Shown here: positions 45,541-53,115 of the stretch, one piece after another
Position numbering within the stretch: position 1 is the first letter of the stretch
Layout: every line of letters starts with the position of its first letter
Notes under the pieces: generated by a model
Database searches by the model: none
The model's input: the letters and a program-made list of their open reading frames with translations, nothing else
What the model was told of the DNA's origin: nothing
Made by a program: the position numbers and the translations under genes
DNA from: UBA1141 sp963665155
Lineage (GTDB): Bacteria; Chloroflexota; Dehalococcoidia; Lucifugimonadales; UBA3495
Direction of reading: 5' to 3'
Assembly (NCBI GenBank): GCA_963665155.2
Contig: CAXXFI010000002.1
Span: forward strand, 806,001 to 870,000
Length of the DNA: 64,000 nucleotides

Positions 45541-45984
45541 CCATGTACCTGGCCACCTTGATTCCCGAGGACCGTCTGCTGAAGTTCCCGCAAGACCGGA
45601 TGCCAGCGGAAAGGGAGAAAGGACCTGCGCCGCCGGCTGGAGGCGGTGAAGTAATACCCGTAAAAGTGCTCTTGAAGATGGTGCCCAAACGGGTTTCGAT
45701 TGCCTTTGGCGCGGTGTGGCTGGCCCACCTGGTTATCGCTGGCTTTGTCGGTGCCGTGCTCCAAGCCCTTGTGTTATGAATCTGGCAATGATAAGAGCGA
45801 TAGGGAAAGAACGATCTAGGTAGATGCACTAACCGCCTTTTCTTAAAGCCGTGCGTAACTATTATGATGCCGGAGGATATGAAGCACTGGACTCTGACCA
45901 TTCTTCAGACTACAGAATCACATGCTTGGGAGGATCTCTTTGATCTCGAAAATACGAGTTAAAAGGGATGGACAGCCGCATCAC
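45541..45984. other. Unassigned stretch with a possible membrane-protein fragment
   Basis: The plus-strand frame from about 45560 to 45779 encodes a basic segment and one likely membrane helix (FGAVWLAHLVIAGFVGAVLQ). It has no start of its own and I do not recognise it; it could be a fragment joined to the recombinase remnant. Confidence 0.3.
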
Positions 45985-46860
45985 ATGTTCGGGGTGATCC
46001 ATCCAATCTGGCAATTATGGGTTGTCGCCGTCAGCCTGGGTTTCGCGATAGTTTCAGCGTTGGCGTGCTCCCCAACAACCGCGCCGCTGTCCCCTACGCC
46101 TGATGACCAGCAGATGAATGAGCTGCGGCAGTCCATTGAGCGGTACGAAAAGATGATTGCCCTTGACCCGGGTGATTATACCTCTCTACTTGAGCGGGCC
46201 TTAGCTTATCGCGCCGTGGGAGACAAGGTAGCGTCCCAGGACGCCTTTGAGCAGATGGTACACCTCAATCTACCCGACTATTACAATGGCGTCGTTTTCC
46301 TCAATTTGGGGGTAATGGAGGGTAGCGTAGAGAGGTTGAAAGTAGCGGAAAGCGCCTTCACTGCCTCGATCAACAATAATCCGCCAGCGGAAAAGTCTTT
46401 TATTCTAAGAGGCGTGGCTAAACGGGAATTGGTTCAACTGAATTTTGGTAGGCGCGAGTTATTGCTTGAGTCAGCCCAGGACATCCGCCAAGCCTTGGAG
46501 TGGGAGCCGGACTTTCAGGAAGCTAAGAGAGAATTGGAAGAGACTGAACGGTTACTGAAAGCGATTCCTGGGCCATCGTCACGGCTTAGAAATAGCAGCG
46601 GCGCATCCAGTTGCGCTGAGTATCGCCAGTTGCTATTCGAAATGGGTGTTGGGATACCCACGGGCGGAGTATTGGAAACAATAAAGAAGGTACAGAGCCT
46701 TGCATCAGATGCCGAGTCCGACATTCTAGCAGAGGCTACTAGCCTTCTACGCATGGCAACTGAAGGTTACATCGAGTCCATAGAGCCGGCGGTGCAAACA
46801 ACTTACAGAACGCTACTTCGACTACAAATGCGGGTTTATGAATCGAAGCATCCTCATTGA
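45985..46860 (+). CDS. TPR-like lipoprotein
   Basis: About 291 residues if started at ATG 45985 (an upstream ATG at 45922 would put 21 residues before the signal). Lipobox VSALAC (Cys28). Then TPR-like helical repeats: DYTSLLERALAYRAVGDKVA, AESAFTASINNNPPAEKSFI, and DIRQALEWEPDFQEAKRELE, typical of protein-interaction scaffolds. The last ~100 residues are helical and not recognised. It lies within the mobile-element region. Confidence 0.65.
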   Translation: MFGVIHPIWQLWVVAVSLGFAIVSALACSPTTAPLSPTPDDQQMNELRQSIERYEKMIALDPGDYTSLLERALAYRAVGDKVASQDAFEQMVHLNLPDYYNGVVFLNLGVMEGSVERLKVAESAFTASINNNPPAEKSFILRGVAKRELVQLNFGRRELLLESAQDIRQALEWEPDFQEAKRELEETERLLKAIPGPSSRLRNSSGASSCAEYRQLLFEMGVGIPTGGVLETIKKVQSLASDAESDILAEATSLLRMATEGYIESIEPAVQTTYRTLLRLQMRVYESKHPH

Positions 46861-47227
46861 GTCGGTATGTCCCGCGCGGAAGCGTGTACGTGGCAGAGGT
46901 GGCTTGGGCGGGATCTGTTGGCAACCAGCGCATGAGTAGGAATCATTGGTTTAGGAACGGCATGCCCTTTTTATCGGTAAAACCAGAGACTCCGCATCTT
47001 GAGACAGGTCGGTAGCAACCCGCACCGGCGTTATCAGGACTTCCAGAATGCCCCTCGATGTCCAATTACCAGTTGCTGCACCGCCACAAGGCTATGACTA
47101 CAAGACGGAGTGGGTAGCTCTTGGATTGTCCGGTTTAAAATTTTAGGAGGCGACTATTCCATTCGCTGGCTGCTAAGTGGAAACGAAATTTCCCAAATCA
47201 GCCTACGAGTCGCCCCAGGACAGAAAC
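46861..47227. other. Intergenic stretch downstream of the broken integrase
   Basis: No gene recognised. I looked for a repeat of the tRNA-Met 3' end (a second att site) and did not see one here. Confidence 0.45.
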
Positions 47228-47792
47228 TTAAGCTCCGAACGGCTTGAACTCCCGGAATGCCTCTATCGCCCCCTCCTCCAACTGCATTGCTGCCACATAA
47301 TGATCCATCATCGTGGGAGTTGACCAACCAGCAATTCCTTGAACGTACGGGCGAGGAATTCCTTGCCGAACAGCGGAAGCGGCCCAGGCCCTGCGAAACA
47401 CATGCATAGCATCCTTTACATCGACCTTGGCTCTTTGCATCATCCTTAGTATGTCTTGCCCGATCCCATAGTACTGGAGTCTGCGGCGCTCTTCACCGAC
47501 CCATAGCCAGGGCTCCGAGTCAGAACGTTGGTTGAGATACCGCAGAACGACTCTCTGGGCATCCTTGTCAAAGGGGACGCTGCGTTCTTTTTGTCCTTTA
47601 CCGTGAATCACCCGGATCGTTCCCTTGATCCAGTCCAACAGGGATTGGAATTCTTCTCCGGATATGAAGGGCTTTCGAACCTTGGGCACCTTAGGAGCTC
47701 TAAGTTTCTCCGTTGGGCTAACTTCCACCAAATCCCACGTCTTCGCCCAACGAAAGAATGTGGAAATGTTGGCGAACCTGGAGCGGATAGCC
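47228..47792 (-). pseudogene. Tyrosine integrase, C-terminal part
   Basis: Continues the integrase that starts at 50072: RAIRSRFANISTFFRWAKTW, then the catalytic domain with GKGQKERSVPFD, HVFRRAWAASAVRQGIPRPY (HxxR) and GWSTPTMMDHYVAAM with the Tyr. The region between FQSLLDW and IKGTIRVIHG is far too short: the stretch with the first catalytic Arg (usual RISEL) is deleted in frame. So it was probably inactive even before the IS insertion. Confidence 0.88.
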
Positions 47793-49661
47793 CTAGAACT
47801 CCGGCCGAAAAGTACCCTGACCTAGGCTGTCCCGATATACTGGGCAAGAGATTTAATAAATGGGTGTGGGAGGTTGAGGATGCTGGGAGTACGGTCGGCG
47901 CAACGAGGGCTGCTGGAAGCGGATCACCTGTACCTGGACTATGTGGGCCGGGGCTCCTTCTATGGCTTCCTGGCCTCCCTGCGGGGACAGCTATTTCGAG
48001 ACGAAGAGTTCGCCGAGCTATATTGCCCAGACAATGGCCGGGATAGCGTGCCCCCAAGTCTGGTGGCCACTGCGCTGTTGTTGCAAGCCTACGACAAAGT
48101 CAGCGACGCCGAAGCCAAACAGCGGGCGGATTTTGATATCCGGTGGAAGGTGGCGTTGGGGATTGAGGTGGAGGACCGGCCCTTTGCCAAGAGCACGCTG
48201 CAGCTGTTTCGAGCCCAGCTGATCCTCCACGACCGGGTGCGGGCCGTCTTTCAGCGCAGCCTCCAATTCGCCCGGCAGACCGGATACCTGAAAGGACGCC
48301 GGATGAAGGTGGCGGTAGACACCACCTACATTCTGGGCCGAGGGGCGGTCAAGGACACCTACAACTTGCTGGCCGACGGCATAGTCCAGGTAGTGCGGGC
48401 GCTTTCGGACCTGGATGGGACGCGGCCCGAGGAATGGGCCTTGAGACACGGTCTGGAACTCTACTTTGGCTCCAGTGTGAAGGGAGAGGCAGAGATTGAC
48501 TGGGACAACCAGAAAGAGCGGCAAGCCTTACTGCAGAAGATAGTAGCCGATGCCGACCTGGTGTTGGAGCTGGCCCGTCAGGTCCAGGGTCAGTTCCCCG
48601 AGGAGAGCCCCCAGCGCCAGGGTATAGTGGAAGCGGCGGAGTTGCTGGGGCAACTGTTACTGCAGGATGTGGAACGCCAGGAGGATGGCCCAGCCCTGAA
48701 GGATGGGGTAAGCCGGGACCGCATCCCTTCGGTACACGACCCGGAGATGCGCCACGGCCGTAAAAGCAGCAGCAAACGCTTCGACGGACATAAGGCTGCG
48801 GTGGTGGTGGATACCGATTCCCAACTGGTGACCGCGGTAGACATCCTGCCCGGCAATGCCGGTGACAACACTGGAGTCCTGGAACTGGTGGAGCAGAGTG
48901 AGGAGAACACGGGCATAGCGGTGGAGGAGACTATCGGGGATGCGGCCTATGGGGATGGCGGGACGCGGCAGGCCTTTGCCGATGCTGGTCGGACTCTAAT
49001 AGCCAAGGTGCCGGGTCGCCCTAATAAGGCCTGCTTCCCCAAGGAGGACTTCCAGATCGACTTGGAGGCAGGAACCTGCACCTGCCCAGCCGGTAATGTT
49101 ACCCACACCCTGCGGACCTTCGGCACCCGGACCAACCGGTTGGGTCGGACCTACCTGGCCCGGAGTTTCCAATTCGACCCGGCGGTCTGCGGCGTATGCC
49201 CCCTGCGGTCCCAGTGCGTGGCGGCGCGGTACGGGGCGGGACGCACCGTAGCCCTGCATCCCCAAGAGGCGCTCTTGCAACAAGCCCGGGACTTCCAGCG
49301 GAGTGAGGGCTTTGCTGAATACCGTAGGCCGCGCCAGGCGGCCGAGCATCGCCTGGCGCGGCTGGCGCAACTGGGGGTCCGCCAATCTCGCTACTTCGGC
49401 CGAGCCAAGACCCGATTCCAACTACTCATGGCGGCCACGGTGGCCAACCTGACCCTGGTGGCTACCAAGATGGGGATGATATCTCCGGCTCCAGGCTCCT
49501 CTCACGATAAACCGGACCAGCAAGCCCCAGGGTCGCCCATCGTTACTACCCAATTCATATTGGCCGCAGCCAACTGGGTCACTCTTAGCCTCAGACTTAC
49601 AGTCCACTGGTTATCCTCCACGCCATCCCGTCACAGCAGGGCTTTTCAGCCGGGTTTCTAG
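47793..49661 (+). mobile_element. IS1182-family element with CTAG target duplication
   Basis: The element body is 47797-49657 (1,861 bp), flanked by CTAG on both sides (47793-47796, 49658-49661). Terminal inverted repeats: AACTCCGGCCGAAAAG at the left, AAACCCGGCTGAAAAG at the right end read inward (13 of 16 match). It sits in the integrase gene; removing it and the abutting MITE leaves one CTAG and an in-frame LKELGRAPRAIRSRF. Confidence 0.93.
47880..49661 (+). CDS. IS1182-family transposase
   Basis: About 593 residues from ATG 47880 (GGAGG 6-10 nt upstream; a TTG two codons earlier is possible). Typical N-terminal PDNGRDSVPPSLVATALLLQ, DDE strand VAVDTTYILGRG, HDPEMRHGRKSSSKRFDGHK, ETIGDAAYGDGGTRQ, the Cys-rich CGVCPLRSQC, and the late helix RRPRQAAEHRLARLAQLGVR. 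The frame is intact. The last codons are the right inverted repeat, and the stop codon TAG is supplied by the flanking target duplication CTAG. Probably functional. Confidence 0.93.
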   Translation: MLGVRSAQRGLLEADHLYLDYVGRGSFYGFLASLRGQLFRDEEFAELYCPDNGRDSVPPSLVATALLLQAYDKVSDAEAKQRADFDIRWKVALGIEVEDRPFAKSTLQLFRAQLILHDRVRAVFQRSLQFARQTGYLKGRRMKVAVDTTYILGRGAVKDTYNLLADGIVQVVRALSDLDGTRPEEWALRHGLELYFGSSVKGEAEIDWDNQKERQALLQKIVADADLVLELARQVQGQFPEESPQRQGIVEAAELLGQLLLQDVERQEDGPALKDGVSRDRIPSVHDPEMRHGRKSSSKRFDGHKAAVVVDTDSQLVTAVDILPGNAGDNTGVLELVEQSEENTGIAVEETIGDAAYGDGGTRQAFADAGRTLIAKVPGRPNKACFPKEDFQIDLEAGTCTCPAGNVTHTLRTFGTRTNRLGRTYLARSFQFDPAVCGVCPLRSQCVAARYGAGRTVALHPQEALLQQARDFQRSEGFAEYRRPRQAAEHRLARLAQLGVRQSRYFGRAKTRFQLLMAATVANLTLVATKMGMISPAPGSSHDKPDQQAPGSPIVTTQFILAAANWVTLSLRLTVHWLSSTPSRHSRAFQPGF

Positions 49662-49810
49662 TATTACAACGACGGATCACAAAAAAGGGGCCTTGAGCAC
49701 CTCTTCATGGCTGTTAGGCGCGTGGGCTGACAGCTTTGTGGTCTTGCGTTCCGCGAAGCGATTTCTGCCCCAAAACTGACCAATTTGAGAAAGCGTCGTT
49801 GTAATACTAG
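49658..49810. mobile_element. MITE, copy 1
   Basis: A 145-bp non-coding element (49662-49806) with ends TATTACAACGACG / CGTCGTTGTAATA and CTAG on both sides; the left CTAG is shared with the IS1182 element. It is nearly identical to copy 2 at 54119-54263. No transposase inside. Confidence 0.93.
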
Positions 49811-50072
49811 GCGCCCGTCCAAGCTCTTTGAGGGTTTGAAGGTGGCCCATCACATCCATCGGGCCGATGTCGAGCATATCCAACGAATGGTCATTCGCCT
49901 GAAGCCATTTGGCGAAGAGGCCAAGCTCTACCCGGAATTGTCGGATGGTGGTTTCGGCACTCCCTTCGATGGAGTGATATTGGAGAAAGGTCTTTATTGA
50001 ATCAGGTAGCCTACGGGTCAGCCCCAAAGCTACGCTAGCTACGGACTGTTTTGTAACCGACGGGTCAGACAA
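49811..50072 (-). pseudogene. Tyrosine integrase, N-terminal part
   Basis: Starts at TTG 50072. It encodes the core-binding (SAM-like) domain: DSIKTFLQYHSIEGSAETTI, RQFRVELGLFAKWLQAN, DVMGHLQTLKELGRA. It is cut at CTAG by the MITE and IS. It lies 59 nt from the 3' end of tRNA-Met, the usual place for an integrase of a tRNA-targeting element. Confidence 0.88.
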
Positions 50073-50130
50073 GGCATTTTTACTACACAGCGTTTAAGAA
50101 ATATAAAAAGTTAGGCACGAAATCGGTGTT

Positions 50131-50205
50131 TGGTGGGCCCGGCAGGTGTCGAACCTGCGACCCGTCGGTTATGAGCCGACTGCTCTACCGCTGAGCTACG
50201 GGCCC
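50131..50205 (-). tRNA. tRNA-Met (CAU)
   Basis: Cloverleaf on the minus strand: acceptor GGGCCC/GGGCCC, D-arm GCTCAGCGGTAGAGC, anticodon loop CTCATAA (CAU), T-arm GGTTCGACACC, discriminator A and encoded CCA (50131-50133). G1-C72 pairing fits an elongator Met; a tRNA-Ile2 needing lysidine is possible. Confidence 0.95.
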
Positions 50206-50213
50206 TTAGTTGA

Positions 50214-50242
50214 AGCTTATGCTCCGGCGTTGGGGGTGTCAA
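50214..50242 (-). promoter_or_regulatory. Promoter of tRNA-Met
   Basis: On the minus strand TTGACA (50242-50237), 17-nt spacer, TAAGCT (50219-50214), just upstream of the tRNA. Confidence 0.75.
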
Positions 50243-50276
50243 TAATGCTGGGTGTTCAGTGGTGATTGTTCGTGGC

Positions 50277-51626
50277 TCAAATCCCCAAATGTTCCTTAAA
50301 GTCGGGGTCCCATGCGCCTATCAACCCTGTTTCCAAAGCCCGTTCACGGGGTATCTGGGGGCTGGCCTCCCCGGTTGATGGCACGGTGGCGATCACTGCG
50401 TCTTGCACCAATTCCTGGTATGTGCCATCGTCCACTCCCAATAGATCTTGCAGCAGCGGCTGGTTGTGCTCGCCGAAAGTGGGCGACGGACCCTGGATTT
50501 TCAGGGGACTCCCGGAAAACTTGTACGGTCGACCAATGAAGGGCCGAGTGCCTATATTGCGTTCGGGAGGATAGGTGACACGCTCCAAGAAGCCGCGACT
50601 CTCATATTGGGGATCGAAATGGACGTCTTTGCCGGTGAGCACCGGACCCGACGGGATGCCTTGCCCCTGCATCAGATGCATCAGTTCGTATTTGTCTACG
50701 CCTGACGTCCAAGCGGTGATAATTTCGTCCAGATCGTCGTGGTTGCGTCGCCTGGCCAAAACATCTGCATACCTCTGGTTGTGGGCCAGTTCCGGCCGGT
50801 CCATCAACCCGCAGAGGGCACCCCACTGCTCATCATCGCCCACCGACAGGGTAATCCACTGGTCTTGACCCAACGCCCGGTAGCACCCCTGAGGAGAGCG
50901 GCTTGGGTGCCGGTTGCCAATCCTTCCGCCTTCCCGCCCATTGGCGATGGCGTCCATGATGTATTCCGAGGTGAACATTACACCCGACTGGTACATCCCC
51001 ATATCCACCCACTGACCCTTGCCGGTCTTGTTCCGGTAACGCAGGGAGGCGCCGATGGCGAATAGGGCCGTCCAGGTGGACAGAAAATCGACGAAAGACG
51101 CTCCGGCCTTGGCTGGCGGCCCTCCGGGATAACCGGTGATCCAGCAATGCCCGTGGGTTGCCTCTTGGGTGGTGGCTTGCGCCGGATAGCCAGAGTAGGG
51201 ACCGTCTCCGTGGCCGTAGCCGGTATTCGACACCAGAACCAGGTCCGGTTTGATTTTTCGCAGGTTGGGGTAGTCCAAACCCCAGCCACGCATTACTCGC
51301 GGGGTGAAGTTTTCCATCACCACATCGCTAATGCTGACCAACTGCCGGAACAGATCGCGTCCACGCTCGTCGGTCATGTCCAGGGTCAAAGAACGCTTGC
51401 CCCGGTGGATCAGGTTATAGGTCGACGGTCGGTTCCACCAATCATCGCCATGCTCTTCATCGGGGAACGCGCCAGCGAAGCCCCCGGTGCGAGTAATATC
51501 CGGGCGTCCCGGCCCTTCGACCTTTATGACTTCGGCCCCCATGTCCGCCAGTAGCCCGCCGGTATAGGGCAAAGCAAAGACGTAAGTAGAGTCCAGAACC
51601 CGAATTCCTTCTAATGGCAGTGTCAA
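50277..51626 (-). CDS. CaiB/BaiF family CoA-transferase
   Basis: 449 residues of a class III CoA-transferase, which moves CoA between carboxylic acids. Landmarks: LEGIRVLDSTYVFALPYTGG, ADMGAEVIKVEGPGRPD, NLIHRGKRSLTLDM, DVVMENFTPRVMRGWGLDY, and KTGKGQWVDMGMYQSGVM. The presumed catalytic Asp is Asp180 in SFVDFLSTW. Start TTG. It is adjacent to a second member, as is usual for paired subunits or parallel substrates. Confidence 0.92.
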   Translation of the reverse strand: MTLPLEGIRVLDSTYVFALPYTGGLLADMGAEVIKVEGPGRPDITRTGGFAGAFPDEEHGDDWWNRPSTYNLIHRGKRSLTLDMTDERGRDLFRQLVSISDVVMENFTPRVMRGWGLDYPNLRKIKPDLVLVSNTGYGHGDGPYSGYPAQATTQEATHGHCWITGYPGGPPAKAGASFVDFLSTWTALFAIGASLRYRNKTGKGQWVDMGMYQSGVMFTSEYIMDAIANGREGGRIGNRHPSRSPQGCYRALGQDQWITLSVGDDEQWGALCGLMDRPELAHNQRYADVLARRRNHDDLDEIITAWTSGVDKYELMHLMQGQGIPSGPVLTGKDVHFDPQYESRGFLERVTYPPERNIGTRPFIGRPYKFSGSPLKIQGPSPTFGEHNQPLLQDLLGVDDGTYQELVQDAVIATVPSTGEASPQIPRERALETGLIGAWDPDFKEHLGI

Positions 51627-51653
51627 TTCAGCTCGTTACCTCGTTTTCTAGCT

Positions 51654-51676
51654 ATCAGCTATCAGCTATCAGCAAA
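51654..51676. repeat. 7-bp tandem repeat between the CoA-transferase genes
   Basis: AGCTATC repeated three times in a row. Confidence 0.85.
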
Positions 51677-51677
51677 G

Positions 51678-52871
51678 CTATATCACGTTTAGCTGGCGCA
51701 GGCGGACCATGTCCTGTTGAGAATATTCCAGACCTTCCACGTAAATCTCATGGTTATGTTGCCCCAAGGTCGGGGCTGGGCCGCAATGAGCGTATGGCGT
51801 TAGGCTGAGGTTGAATAGCACCGCCGGGACTTTTATTTTGCCTATCACCGGGTGCTCAACTTCCCGGTAGAAGTCTCGAGACTCCAGTTGAGGGCATTCC
51901 GCCAGTTCCGAAGGCGTTTGCACCAGACCAAACAGCATCCGGGTTTGGGCCGCTTTGGGGAACAACTCCCACTTGCTACGGCCCTTGATGTTGTTCAGTA
52001 CGATCTCGTCCAGTTCTTCCCCGTTTTGAGTGCGCTGGGCTTGGTCGGAGAAGCGAGGCTCCAGCATTTCAGGAGACTCAAAAAAGCCCGATATATCTTG
52101 CCACGAGGCTCCTCCTCCCGTCTGCACGATGATCCAACCGTCCTCGCAGGGCATGGGATGGCCAAACATGCTGCCGGAAGGCCGCCTTCTTACCGGAGTG
52201 CTGCCGTTAAAGGGGTACATGGTCTGGGTGGCCAACATGGTGGAAGCCACGCACTCGGTTGTGGAAACGTCGATATGCTGGCCCTGTCCGGTGTTCAATT
52301 GCATAAACAGGGCCATGGCCGTTGCCCCGGCAGCGTTCAGGCCGCCTTCGTACTGGGCTTGGAAACCGCCATGCTTGAGCGGCTCCCGACCTTGAACGCC
52401 ACTGATGCTCATAATCATCCCCATGGCGTAATTGACGATTTCCTCTCCCAGGTACTGGCTGTAGGGACCCTCTTGCCCGAAGGGGGTAATGGAGGTCATC
52501 ACCAAACTTGGGTTAACCTCGGCCAACTCTTGATAGCCCAAACCCAATTGGGAAAGATGGCCGGGTTTATAGCCCTCGATTATTACGTCAACGTGTTGAG
52601 CCAGTTGTTTCAAAAGGGACTTACCGGTGTCGGTTTCCAGGTTTAGAGTTGCCCCTTTTTTATTCAGGTTCATCACCAGAAAGAACAGGCTCTTTTCCGG
52701 GTGGGGATCGTCGCCAAAGAAGGGGCCCATCTTGCGCAGTGCAGCGCCACCAGGAGGTTCCAGTTTCAGCACGTCAGCCCCGTAATCGGCCAGCAACCTG
52801 GCGCAAAAAGAACCGGCGATGTCTTCGCTCAGGTCCAGGACCTTCACCCCTTCTAACACGCCTACGGACAT
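51678..52871 (-). CDS. CaiB/BaiF family CoA-transferase, catalytic Asp missing
   Basis: About 397 residues. I chose ATG 52871, which has GGAGG 5 nt before it, over a TTG at 52886. Family landmarks: LEGVKVLDLSEDIAGSFCAR, LADYGADVLKLEPPGG, NLNKKGATLNLET, DVIIEGYKPGHLSQLGLGY, TGQGQHIDVSTTECVAS. At the position of the conserved catalytic Asp the sequence is QAQYEGGL, with Gln173. It may be a non-catalytic or altered partner of the neighbouring transferase. Confidence 0.9.
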   Translation of the reverse strand: MSVGVLEGVKVLDLSEDIAGSFCARLLADYGADVLKLEPPGGAALRKMGPFFGDDPHPEKSLFFLVMNLNKKGATLNLETDTGKSLLKQLAQHVDVIIEGYKPGHLSQLGLGYQELAEVNPSLVMTSITPFGQEGPYSQYLGEEIVNYAMGMIMSISGVQGREPLKHGGFQAQYEGGLNAAGATAMALFMQLNTGQGQHIDVSTTECVASTMLATQTMYPFNGSTPVRRRPSGSMFGHPMPCEDGWIIVQTGGGASWQDISGFFESPEMLEPRFSDQAQRTQNGEELDEIVLNNIKGRSKWELFPKAAQTRMLFGLVQTPSELAECPQLESRDFYREVEHPVIGKIKVPAVLFNLSLTPYAHCGPAPTLGQHNHEIYVEGLEYSQQDMVRLRQLNVI

Positions 52872-53115
52872 TGGGGCCTCCGCCAAACATTTACTTCGAA
52901 CACTGAGGGCAAACGCCGGAGTTGGTTCGTCAAGGGTCTATTTCGGGCGCTGTCTCGGGGAACCATCCTCAAGCCGAGAAGGATTGTAGCCGAACAGGCA
53001 CGGCAAGGCAACAAGAACGGGTCGAGAATTCCATCTGGTCCCATCCGGAATTTCGGGCGTATAGTCAATTGCAACATGAGCGTTGAGAAGGGGTGCGTGA
53101 GAGGCAAATAAGATC

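Noticed and set aside
45459..45779. 106-codon plus-strand frame as a gene
   Set aside because: Its first part is the antisense of the recombinase relic and it has no ribosome site; kept only as a possible fragment.
49658..49810. MITE as the true right end of the IS1182 element
   Set aside because: The IS has its own matching inverted repeats ending at 49657 and its own CTAG, and the MITE exists alone at 54119.
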